Source: Lachnospiraceae bacterium
Lineage (GTDB): Bacteria; Bacillota; Clostridia; Lachnospirales; Lachnospiraceae
Direction: 5' to 3'
DNA length: 34,504 bases
NCBI GenBank assembly: GCA_022793065.1
Contig: JAAWCE010000058.1
Coordinates: forward strand, 1 to 34,504
The notes under the pieces are model-generated. The model did no database searches and was not told the origin of the DNA. It was given only the letters and a program-made list of their open reading frames with translations. Positions 26,109-33,795 of the stretch are shown here, in pieces; within the stretch, counting starts at the first letter, position 1, and every line of letters begins with the position of its first letter. The position numbers were made by a program, and so were the translations under genes.

Positions 26109-27474
26109 AATATACCAGGCCGCAGATTACATGACCAAAGAAGGCTGCCCATTGAAAGCAAAGTAATGCTGTTCCAATTCGGCTGCGGAATCTACCCCCG
26201 TCCTGACTTTGCCCGCCACCGCCGGACATTTTTTCCGCAGTCTTCCAAAGCAGCACCAACAATGCACAAAAATGACAGAAAAAGATACCGTACATATATC
26301 CCCAGGAAAAATTAAAATCAAATTTACGGAATCCTTTTTCATATAACAGAAAAGCTTCCGCAAAACTTACCAGAAAAAAAAGCCAGGAAAAACGAAATAA
26401 GGTATTTTTCTTACACTCTTTATAATTCAGCGCCAGCACCAGCAAAGGAAATCCCACCGCAAGTCCCACTGCAAGCACAATATTGGAAGTATATTGCATC
26501 CATACTTCCCCGAAGCAAAAACCCAAACCGCCTTCTTCTCCTTCTGCCGGCACAAAGACTCCCTGATACTGATACAATAAATCAAGAAACGTTGGGATAA
26601 AGCACAGCCCTAACCGTATGGAAGGGACAAAATTACGGAATCCGGAACCAATCAAGCGATACAGCATAATCAGCCCCGCTGTACTTACCATTACAAGGGT
26701 AAAGCTGGGCTTTGTCATAGTAGCCGCCAACAGAAAAAATGAAAAAAGCACATAATCTTTGAAAACAGCTCCCTTATGGTTTTCCCCCTCATATACAGCC
26801 AATAACTTTACATACCATAAAAAAGCAAGCACCGCAAAGGGCCTGGCGGCCATATAGGTTGCATTGTGAAAAGGATTTGCCGTAAACACTCCCAAATACC
26901 GGAATCGTATCCCCGGCAGATAAATTCCCTGGGGCGGATAAAGCATGGATAAGAAAAACAGACAAACCACCCCTATGCTAATCACAATCCCCCCAAGCCA
27001 ACTGCAGTCAAACCTCTCCTGTTGGACACACTTCCCCTCCGTTACATTCCCCTTTTTCCCTTTTGACCAACCCAATTGAAATCCATTTTCCAACGGCCCC
27101 AACGCCAGACGGTTAAAAGCAAGCTTAGTCACCACTATCCCCAGGCTGTTCAAAAGCATGGTAGCCATGGCAACGGATAATTCGGGCGGTGCAAACAGAT
27201 GTATCAAGGCTCCAATCTTAAAAAATACAGGATATGGAAAGCGATATCCGCTATCCAACCCCTGCATTTCCAGAATATATGCCTTCATATCCGAATGATA
27301 AGAATCCGGATTCCCCATGGTCTGTCTATAGAACAATACCAACGTCACGGCCGATACCGCTGTCAGCAGCGCCAAAAATACCACTGTGTCCACCACCTGG
27401 TTCCTGCGCCGAACTCTCTTCGTCCATTCCATACAATCATTCCTTTCGGAGGTCATACCAGCCTCTTTTTTCAT
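26074..27474 (-). CDS. Unrecognised polytopic membrane protein of the glycan locus, GT-C candidate
   Basis: A 466-aa protein with about ten hydrophobic segments and an early outside loop NPDSYHSDMKAYILEMQG, whose Asp/His/Asp pattern follows the first helix as in GT-C enzymes. A hydrophilic loop (about 145-170) carries KGKKGNVTEGKC. I do not recognise the family. The first ATG overlaps the TGA of pseC as ATGA. Two later ATGs have better ribosome sites: residue 7 after AGAGG-N5 and residue 15 after AAAGGA, so the true start may be up to 42 nt later. Membership of the pseB-pseC unit suggests that it handles the sugar those enzymes make (inference). Its 3' end overlaps the convergent GT-C gene. 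Confidence 0.6.
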   Translation of the reverse strand: MKKEAGMTSERNDCMEWTKRVRRRNQVVDTVVFLALLTAVSAVTLVLFYRQTMGNPDSYHSDMKAYILEMQGLDSGYRFPYPVFFKIGALIHLFAPPELSVAMATMLLNSLGIVVTKLAFNRLALGPLENGFQLGWSKGKKGNVTEGKCVQQERFDCSWLGGIVISIGVVCLFFLSMLYPPQGIYLPGIRFRYLGVFTANPFHNATYMAARPFAVLAFLWYVKLLAVYEGENHKGAVFKDYVLFSFFLLAATMTKPSFTLVMVSTAGLIMLYRLIGSGFRNFVPSIRLGLCFIPTFLDLLYQYQGVFVPAEGEEGGLGFCFGEVWMQYTSNIVLAVGLAVGFPLLVLALNYKECKKNTLFRFSWLFFLVSFAEAFLLYEKGFRKFDFNFSWGYMYGIFFCHFCALLVLLWKTAEKMSGGGGQSQDGGRFRSRIGTALLCFQWAAFFGHVICGLVYFKSIFGGAMYY

Positions 27475-28667
27475 CTCTGACTATAGTGCGCCACAATTTT
27501 TTTCACAGCCTTGACAACGCTTTGCACATCTTCATCCGTCAGCGCATAATACAGCGGAAGGCTCATCACCTCCTGATAATATTGCTCCGCATTGGGACAT
27601 AATCCCTTTGTATATCCCAACTTTTCATAGTAGGAATGAAAGTATACCGGTAGATAATGCACCTGGGAATAAATATTTTCTTCATGAAGCGCATCGAAAA
27701 ATTCCCTTCGGTTACAGGAAAGTTTTTCCAGATTCAATCGTAGGATATATAGATGCCTGACCGTGTCCGATTCCGGAATCTCCTTTTGCACAATGATTTC
27801 AGGCATATCCGAAAAGGCCCTGTTATACTGCTCCACAATCGCACGCCTACGCGCCGCAAAAAGAGGGAGTTTTTTTAACTGACTGATTAAAAGCGCCGCC
27901 TGAATATCCGTCAACCGATAATTATATCCTATCTCCACCTGTTCATTATACCATGGTGCGTCGGAAGGATGCACCATCTCCTCCCTCTTTCGGGTAATAC
28001 CATGGGTGCGCAGCCTTATCAGTCTGCGGTAGAGATTTTCATCGTTTGTAGTAATGGCACCCCCTTCGCCGCTGGTAACAGTCTTCACCGGATGAAAACT
28101 AAAACAAGTCATATCCGCAATGCTTCCCACAGGTTTCCCCTTGTATCTGGTGCCAATGGCATGCGCCGCATCTTCAATCAAGATCAACTTATGCTTCCTG
28201 CATATCTCGCCCAACCCATCGTGATCTACGGACTGTCCTGCAAAATCCACCGCCACAATCCCTTTTGTCTTAGGTGTTATTAGTTTTTCAACCTCTTTCG
28301 GATCCATATTGTAAGTCTGCTCATTGATATCCGCAAATACCGGCTTCGCACCGGCATACAGAATACAGTTTGCCGACGCCGCAAATGTAATGGGACTGAC
28401 AATCACCTCGTCCCCTTCTCCAAACCCCGCTGCCAACGCCGCTAAGTGGAGCGCTGCGGTGCCGTTGCTCACTGCCACCGCATATTTTGCCCCCGTCACA
28501 TCGCAAAGCTTTTTTTCCAACGCCTCAATTTTAGGCCCGCAAGTCAAGTCGCCATATTTCAATGTCTCCACTACCGCTGCCACGTCATCCTCGTCAATAT
28601 ACTGTTTCCCATATCCGATGGGGACCTTCCTCACTGGGGTGCCGCCGAAAATTGCCAGTTGCTCCAT
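27471..28667 (-). CDS. pseC: PseC-type UDP-4-keto-6-deoxy-GlcNAc aminotransferase
   Basis: A 398-aa DegT-family PLP enzyme. Marks are SNGTAALHLAA for phosphate binding, EDAAHAIGT with the cofactor Asp, and SFHPVKTVTSGEGGA with the PLP lysine at residue 195, followed by YNYRLTDIQAAL. The HPVKTVTSGEGG loop and overall length match PseC, which converts UDP-2-acetamido-2,6-dideoxy-beta-L-arabino-4-hexulose to the 4-amino sugar with glutamate as donor. AAAGGAG sits six nt before the ATG. It follows pseB by 58 nt, the usual pair for the first two steps of pseudaminic acid synthesis. The later steps (PseG, PseI, PseF) are not in the window. Its TGA overlaps the next gene by four nt. Confidence 0.9.
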   Translation of the reverse strand: MEQLAIFGGTPVRKVPIGYGKQYIDEDDVAAVVETLKYGDLTCGPKIEALEKKLCDVTGAKYAVAVSNGTAALHLAALAAGFGEGDEVIVSPITFAASANCILYAGAKPVFADINEQTYNMDPKEVEKLITPKTKGIVAVDFAGQSVDHDGLGEICRKHKLILIEDAAHAIGTRYKGKPVGSIADMTCFSFHPVKTVTSGEGGAITTNDENLYRRLIRLRTHGITRKREEMVHPSDAPWYNEQVEIGYNYRLTDIQAALLISQLKKLPLFAARRRAIVEQYNRAFSDMPEIIVQKEIPESDTVRHLYILRLNLEKLSCNRREFFDALHEENIYSQVHYLPVYFHSYYEKLGYTKGLCPNAEQYYQEVMSLPLYYALTDEDVQSVVKAVKKIVAHYSQR

Positions 28668-28725
28668 CTTAATCTCCTTTATCTCTCATCATCAATGTGT
28701 CAAAACCTCAGGTTATCCCCTGGCT

Positions 28726-29718
28726 TTACTCATAATGAACTGTCCCCAGCAGCGCACGGATTTCCTCCACACTGAGCCATTCCGTATTGTTACCCGAACT
28801 GTAAGAGAATCCTTCCTGCACCTTTTTCCCCGTGGGCGCCGCTTTGCGGCTTTCACTCCAAACCATCTGGGGGTATATGATAAAGTGCTTATCATATTCG
28901 TAAGCGTGCAGTGAATCTTCCACTGTGACCATGATCTCATGAAGCTTCTCTCCCTCACGGATGCCCACTTCCCGCATCTTACATCCGGGCAGCATGGCCT
29001 CCGCCAAATCGGTCACTTTGAAAGACGGGATTTTAGAGATGAAGGTCTCTCCCCCTTTTGCCTCTTCTAACGCCTTTATCACTAACTCCACGCCCTGCTG
29101 CAGACTAATCCAGAAGCGTGTCATTCTAAAGTCCGTAACCGGAAGCTCCGTTCCGCCGTTTTGAATAATATTATGGAAAATAGGAATAACGGAGCCTCTG
29201 CTGCCGGCCACATTTCCATAACGCACAATGGAAAAACAGATGTCCTTGTTGCCCGCATACGCATTTGCCGCTATAAACAGCTTGTCCGATACCAATTTGG
29301 TCCCCCCGTATAAATTCACCGGATTCACCGCCTTGTCAGTGGAGAGTGCGACCACTTTCTTCACTCCCACATCCAATGCGGCATCAATGACATTTTGGGC
29401 ACCGTTAATATTGGTCTTAATGGCCTCCGCCGGATTGTATTCACAGGCTGGAACCTGCTTTAACGCGGCCGCATGAATACAATAGTCCACTCCCTCCAGG
29501 GCCCTTTTTAACCTGTCTCTGTCCCGTACATCACCGATAAAAAACCGAAGTTTAGAATCATATTCTTTAAAATTCTCCCTCATATTTAGCTGCTTGAACT
29601 CATCCCTGGAATAAATAATAATCTTCTTGGGGTCATAATTTTCCAGAACATATCTGGTAAACGCATTTCCAAAAGATCCTGTCCCACCCGTTATTAAAAT
29701 AGATTTATGATTTAGCAT
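28726..29718 (-). CDS. pseB: PseB-type UDP-GlcNAc 4,6-dehydratase (inverting)
   Basis: A 330-aa extended short-chain dehydrogenase of the PseB/FlaA1 type. NADP-binding GGTGSFG is at 11-17, IGDVRDRDRL at 61-70 and the NAG-like AAALKQVP at 83-90. The active site is STDKA with Asp128/Lys129 and Tyr137 in YGGTK. The Asp-Lys-Tyr set corresponds to the catalytic residues known from Helicobacter FlaA1, which removes water from UDP-GlcNAc and inverts C5. No membrane segment is present, separating it from PglF/CapD-type dehydratases. AGAGGG lies four nt before the ATG. It is the first gene after its own promoter and is followed by pseC. Confidence 0.93.
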   Translation of the reverse strand: MLNHKSILITGGTGSFGNAFTRYVLENYDPKKIIIYSRDEFKQLNMRENFKEYDSKLRFFIGDVRDRDRLKRALEGVDYCIHAAALKQVPACEYNPAEAIKTNINGAQNVIDAALDVGVKKVVALSTDKAVNPVNLYGGTKLVSDKLFIAANAYAGNKDICFSIVRYGNVAGSRGSVIPIFHNIIQNGGTELPVTDFRMTRFWISLQQGVELVIKALEEAKGGETFISKIPSFKVTDLAEAMLPGCKMREVGIREGEKLHEIMVTVEDSLHAYEYDKHFIIYPQMVWSESRKAAPTGKKVQEGFSYSSGNNTEWLSVEEIRALLGTVHYE

Positions 29719-29737
29719 TTTACCCTCTTTCCGTGCC

Positions 29738-29760
29738 AGGGTGTGTTTGAAACACGCCCT
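29738..29760. promoter_or_regulatory. 23-nt dyad in the pseB leader, candidate operator
   Basis: AGGGTGTGTTTGAAACACGCCCT is symmetric about its central base, apart from one mismatched pair. It lies between the -10 box and the pseB ribosome site, in the transcribed leader. Its position fits a repressor operator or a short RNA hairpin near the ribosome site. Confidence 0.45.
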
Positions 29761-29797
29761 AAGTTATGCACCTGTTTCTATGACAAACTTTGGCTAT

Positions 29798-29826
29798 ATC
29801 ATAACATATCATGCCCCAAAAGGCAA
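29798..29826 (-). promoter_or_regulatory. Promoter of the pseB-pseC unit
   Basis: On the minus strand TTGCCT (29821-29826) and TATGAT (29798-29803) are separated by 17 nt; they match consensus at 4/6 and 5/6 positions. pseB starts about 80 nt downstream. Confidence 0.6.
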
Positions 29827-29856
29827 TTTTTAACTAAAATATTAAGAAAATTAAGG

Positions 29857-31314
29857 TTACAGTTCTATCTCATTCAATGCAATCACAGCCATAGTATAAA
29901 TCTTCATCGCCTCCAACAGCAGCCGTAAATTTAACGCTTCATCAGGCTCATGCGCCCCTCCATGGCCTGCTTGAAACAGTCTCTCCTTTGCCTCACGATC
30001 CAAATCGTTTTGCTCCATCCCTCCGATTCCATAGGCAAAAGCATTGGGCAGCTTTCTGGCATAAGTGCCTCCGCCCATGACAAAACTTTGCTCCTTCCGG
30101 CCGGTGATTTCATTGTAAATCCCTGTCAGCCGTTCCACCGCCGGATGTTCTTTTGGAAAATAATTAGGTTTGGAATTGCGCTCCAATTTCCATTCCATTT
30201 GATTCGCCATCCCCCATGCCCGCAACGCTTGGTCCGCCTGATCATCTTTTGCAGTAATGGCATAACGAATATTTAATGTCAGGCACAAATGCCCTTCTTC
30301 CATAGTGAGTACTGTGGCCGCACAGGTAGTTTTGCCGGATACGGTATCTTCATAGGCAATTTGGGTCTCTTCCCCATAATATTCTCGGCAAAGCTTTTCC
30401 ACACCAGAAAATATAGTCCTGTCAGCTTCCGAAAGCGATGCCAGCTTTATCAAAAACGCACTCAGCTTATGTATTGCATTGACACTGCCTTCCGGGAAAG
30501 CGCTATGCCTGCTTGCACCATAACCAATAATCTCGATTCCCTCAGGCCGTATTACCCAATCTATTTCTTTTTCTTCCGTCCCATTCTTTTCCAGTCCGCC
30601 TAATTCTTCTCTAAGCGCCTTGCTGTCCGCAAGCAAAACTCCCGCCCTGTCAGGAATCATATTGGCTGCGCTTCCGCCATACGCCTTCAAAACCTGTGCC
30701 GTCACACACTCTTTTGCCACCATCCGCCCTTCCATAATTCCCTTTTCCCCATAGCAGACCGGAAAACCACTGTCCGCTATCATGGACAATTTGGGCACAG
30801 GATAATGTGCGGTATAATATTCCATATCTTCCATTCCCCTCTCTTCGTCCGTTCCCACAAACAGGCAAAGTTCATGCTGCAGCGGAATATGCAGTTCCCG
30901 CAGACATTGCATCATATAGAGAATTCCCACCGCCGGTCCCTTATTATCCTGCGCCCCTCTTCCGATCAGAAAATGCTCTCTGACCACAGGCACAAAAGGA
31001 TCATATTCCCAACCATTCCCCACCGGCACCACATCTAAATGATTCCAAAATCCCACCAGATTGTCCCAATTTTTATTCTTATTTCCAATGCTTCCCACTA
31101 CATTATCATAATTCTCAGCATAAAATCCATGCTCCCTCCCAATTTGAAGCATTTCCTCCAATGCCCTCAGACACCCTTTTCCAAACGGCGTATCATCCTT
31201 TCCCGGCTGTGATATACTCTCAATCCTAACCAACCTGATGATATCCTTTATCATCTCTTCTTTATGTGCCTCAAACCACATACTCACTTTATTATAAATC
31301 TCTCTGTCCACCAT
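29857..31314 (-). CDS. M20-family PepV/Sapep-like dipeptidase
   Basis: A 485-aa metallopeptidase of the PepV branch of M20. Expected metal and catalytic residues can be followed: NHLDVVP with zinc ligand His92 and Asp94; GRGAQDNKGP with bridging Asp123; GTDEERG with general base Glu157 and ligand Glu158; ADSGFPV with Asp181; and AHEPDEA with His455. These positions are within a few residues of those reported for Lactobacillus PepV. The lid-type insertion domain (about 190-390) is present and the length is normal. Likely a cytoplasmic Xaa dipeptidase for peptide use. GAGGG precedes the ATG. It is separated from the upstream genes by a long hairpin and from pseB by the pseB promoter, so it looks like an independent housekeeping gene. 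Confidence 0.87.
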   Translation of the reverse strand: MVDREIYNKVSMWFEAHKEEMIKDIIRLVRIESISQPGKDDTPFGKGCLRALEEMLQIGREHGFYAENYDNVVGSIGNKNKNWDNLVGFWNHLDVVPVGNGWEYDPFVPVVREHFLIGRGAQDNKGPAVGILYMMQCLRELHIPLQHELCLFVGTDEERGMEDMEYYTAHYPVPKLSMIADSGFPVCYGEKGIMEGRMVAKECVTAQVLKAYGGSAANMIPDRAGVLLADSKALREELGGLEKNGTEEKEIDWVIRPEGIEIIGYGASRHSAFPEGSVNAIHKLSAFLIKLASLSEADRTIFSGVEKLCREYYGEETQIAYEDTVSGKTTCAATVLTMEEGHLCLTLNIRYAITAKDDQADQALRAWGMANQMEWKLERNSKPNYFPKEHPAVERLTGIYNEITGRKEQSFVMGGGTYARKLPNAFAYGIGGMEQNDLDREAKERLFQAGHGGAHEPDEALNLRLLLEAMKIYTMAVIALNEIEL

Positions 31315-31361
31315 TTTCCACCCTCTCCATCATCTTATACAATTTAGATTCACCCAAAATA

Positions 31362-31418
31362 CAACGAAAAGAACTACAAACAGAATTATGCTTTCTGTCT
31401 TGCAGTTCTTTTCCGTTG
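31362..31418 (-). terminator. Long hairpin terminator after the URO-D-family gene
   Basis: On the minus strand CAACG, AAAAGAACT and ACAGAA pair in order with TTCTGT, AGTTCTTTT and CGTTG around a 7-nt loop, a 57-nt structure, followed by TATTTT. It lies between the stop of the gene at 31493 and the start of the dipeptidase. The T tract is short, so termination may be partial. Confidence 0.55.
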
Positions 31419-31492
31419 AATGACTTTTAACCCTTTTTTCTTTCATAGGAATATAATCATCATCCACCTGCCAATACGCTGAAATGGTTTCT

Positions 31493-32461
31493 TTATATTA
31501 TATTGGCCATAGCGTCCAGCTTTTTTCGCACCCACTGAAACCGTTTTGTGGCAATATCAGAAGGCAACGCACAGTCAGCCCCAATCATCACGCCTCTCGT
31601 TCCGGCTTCCCGCACAATTTTTTCCGTCTCCGCCTCTATTTCTTCACGGGTTCCCGCATACAGCACACCACTCTTACGGTTGTCAAAACCTCCGAGCACA
31701 CATCTGTCCCCAAAGAACTTCTTACCCTCGCCCAAAGTCATCTGTTCCACATAAACCGCCCAGTTTACGGCGGCGGAAGGATAATCCTGCCATACTTCAA
31801 CCCTGTTCTTATCTCCGGCCCAACCGCAGCAATGGAGAATATGATTCTGGCTCAACGTATGGGCATACTCCAAAACTGACAATTCTGCCGGGCGGACAAT
31901 TTCCCTGTACTCTTCTGCCGTAAACCGAAACTGCTCTGCATTCTGTACACAATAATAAATTCCGTCGCAGCCCGCCTCCGTAAGCAGCAGACGTATCAAA
32001 GTCTTAATATCCTCTCCAATGACATCAAAGGCATGACAGACCGCTTCCCTGTCCTCCTTCAAATGCTCCATCAAAAGTTCCTCACTGGTGCCAAAGCGCA
32101 TCAAAGACATAGGACAGAACACATTATAAAACACACAACATTCCTTTCCTACCGCTTCCACCACTGACCGAGCCCGGTCTACCTGTCCCTGAATATATGG
32201 ACTGTTTTCCCCCATGGGCGTCATGTGCAGCCAGTCTTTGGCAGAAGAGACTGTCTTAATAAATGGATTGGGGTAATTAAAATAGCCATCACACATCACT
32301 TTTATAAAATCAAAATCCGCTTCCCGGTATAGTTTTATATGCTCCTCCACTGTCTGCTGGCCTAAATCTTCATCCGGTGAAAAATGATACCAAAATCCCA
32401 TGGGCAGCTTATCTACCTTCTGATTCTGAAACGAATTCAGAACCCGTTCTCTTTTTGTCAT
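31493..32461 (-). CDS. Uroporphyrinogen decarboxylase (URO-D) family protein, MtaA-like
   Basis: A 322-aa protein called from the ATG before TKRERV, with AGAGGA six or seven nt upstream; the longer frame would extend into the kinase gene. The family fold is indicated by DKLPMGFWYHF at the N-terminus and FDNRKSGVLYAGT near the C-terminus. It has His210 and Cys212 (ILHCCGW) and Cys297 (GADCALPSD). This HxC...C set is the zinc site of MtaA/CmuA-type corrinoid methyltransferases and is absent from heme-pathway HemE. So it is more likely a methyltransferase component than a heme enzyme. No corrinoid protein or reactivase is in the window, so the methyl donor is unknown. It follows the PfkB kinase gene by 34 nt. 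Confidence 0.78.
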   Translation of the reverse strand: MTKRERVLNSFQNQKVDKLPMGFWYHFSPDEDLGQQTVEEHIKLYREADFDFIKVMCDGYFNYPNPFIKTVSSAKDWLHMTPMGENSPYIQGQVDRARSVVEAVGKECCVFYNVFCPMSLMRFGTSEELLMEHLKEDREAVCHAFDVIGEDIKTLIRLLLTEAGCDGIYYCVQNAEQFRFTAEEYREIVRPAELSVLEYAHTLSQNHILHCCGWAGDKNRVEVWQDYPSAAVNWAVYVEQMTLGEGKKFFGDRCVLGGFDNRKSGVLYAGTREEIEAETEKIVREAGTRGVMIGADCALPSDIATKRFQWVRKKLDAMANII

Positions 32462-32495
32462 AATGATTCCTCTCTTCCCATTTCTTTCGGTTTCT

Positions 32496-33518
32496 TTATC
32501 TGTCCATTTCCGCAATTCTTCCCGTAGATTTATGTTCTTTGATGATACCTGCAATCTCTTTTAAGTCTGTGCTTAAAAGGTCCCCAGGAATGGTATTTTT
32601 CAAAGCACTGACCGCATTTCCGTATTCCAGCGCCCGCTGATACTCTCCCTCATGTGCCAGAAGTCCATAGAGGACGCCCGATATATAGGCATCTCCGCTC
32701 CCTATCCGGTCTACCACCTCAATGTCCGCATAAGGCGCCTCTTCATAGAACGTATCCTCTTTCGCACTATAAATCATGGAACCAAAGGTATGACGTTTGG
32801 GACTGTGTACCACTCGCTGGGTGGATGCTACAATGGAAATAGGATAGGTATGGGCAAAACTTTTCATAATCTCTTTTGCATTTCCTTCTTTCAGAAATGT
32901 CAGTCTTGCCGTATCTTCGGAGCAGAAGAAAATGTCCACATATGGCAGAATGGATTCAATACATTCCTTTGCCTCCGCACCCGTCCATAAGTTTCCCCTG
33001 AAATTTACATCAAAGGAAATCAATGTACCCTGCTCTTTAAACCGCTTAATCATGGTAATTGCCGTCTCCCGCACTTGCGGACTTAACGCCAGCGTAATAC
33101 CGCTGGTATGAAAACAGCGGGCCGCACGATACAAACGCTCGTCAAAATCGTCCACCGAAATCTTATTCATAGAAGTGTTCTTCCTGTCATAGACGATGCG
33201 GGGTTTCCGGGGATATGCGCCGCTTTCATAATAATATACCCCCAGCCTGGCATCCTTACTGTCGTCATAGACCAGATAATCATCGCTGACGCCGCACAGA
33301 CGCACACGGTTCTTAATATAAATCCCCAAATCATTCGCCGGCAGTTTGGATATAATACCGCATCTTAACCCCAGCATTGCTGCACCGGTTGCAGAATTTA
33401 ACTCCGCTCCCCCTGCCTGCTTACTTAAAGTATCCCCTCTTGTAATACGTTCATTGTCAGGCGGAGACAGCCTTAACATAATTTCCCCCAATGAAAGCAA
33501 ATCAAATTCTCTACTCAT
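32496..33518 (-). CDS. PfkB-family sugar kinase, KDG-kinase-like
   Basis: A 340-aa ribokinase-fold protein. The substrate-side GG motif QAGGAELN is at about 35-42, the central FDVNFRGNLW at 169-178, and the C-terminal PfkB signature DRIGSGDAYISG at 270-281 with catalytic Asp276. FDVNFRGNLW and the overall pattern resemble 2-keto-3-deoxygluconate kinases (KdgK), but other aldonate or ketose substrates are possible. AGGAGG lies five nt before the ATG, the strongest ribosome site in this part. It heads a two-gene unit with the URO-D-family gene. No sugar transporter or KDPG aldolase is visible nearby. Confidence 0.82.
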   Translation of the reverse strand: MSREFDLLSLGEIMLRLSPPDNERITRGDTLSKQAGGAELNSATGAAMLGLRCGIISKLPANDLGIYIKNRVRLCGVSDDYLVYDDSKDARLGVYYYESGAYPRKPRIVYDRKNTSMNKISVDDFDERLYRAARCFHTSGITLALSPQVRETAITMIKRFKEQGTLISFDVNFRGNLWTGAEAKECIESILPYVDIFFCSEDTARLTFLKEGNAKEIMKSFAHTYPISIVASTQRVVHSPKRHTFGSMIYSAKEDTFYEEAPYADIEVVDRIGSGDAYISGVLYGLLAHEGEYQRALEYGNAVSALKNTIPGDLLSTDLKEIAGIIKEHKSTGRIAEMDR

Positions 33519-33664
33519 TCCTACCTCCTGTTCCTATCTTTTTTCCGCTGTACCGCGGACAATACCCACCCTTCTATCCTCTGTAAGCATCTTCCTTTGA
33601 ACATAATTCATCCGCCAAAAAAACAATCCTCTTCACTTCCTGACAGCCACTTTTACTTATCAAA

Positions 33665-33693
33665 AGCATATCATATTTCCGAAAAGAAAACAA
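33665..33693 (-). promoter_or_regulatory. Weak candidate promoter for the kinase gene
   Basis: On the minus strand TTGTTT (33688-33693) and TATGCT (33665-33670) are 17 nt apart, about 145 nt before the kinase start. Both boxes are imperfect. The rest of 33519-33795 shows no gene or strong structure. Confidence 0.35.
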
Positions 33694-33795
33694 TCCTGAT
33701 TTCCTGCCGCAAATCCTTCTCTCAGAAAAGAAAGTCCCAGTTCGTTTTATTGTTGCCGGTGAAATGCGTGTATAAATATACATGTCTATGAATAA

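Noticed and set aside
27471..29718. A complete pseudaminic or legionaminic acid pathway
   Set aside because: Only PseB and PseC are present with certainty; no NeuB/PseI-type synthase, hydrolase or CMP-transferase is encoded in the window.
31493..32461. HemE (heme-pathway uroporphyrinogen decarboxylase)
   Set aside because: The HxC...Cys zinc set and the lack of any other heme gene nearby point to the corrinoid methyltransferase branch of the superfamily.
33574..33783. A small minus-strand frame ending 55 nt before the kinase gene
   Set aside because: Its best internal ATG overlaps the candidate -10 box, there is no ribosome site, and no family is recognised.
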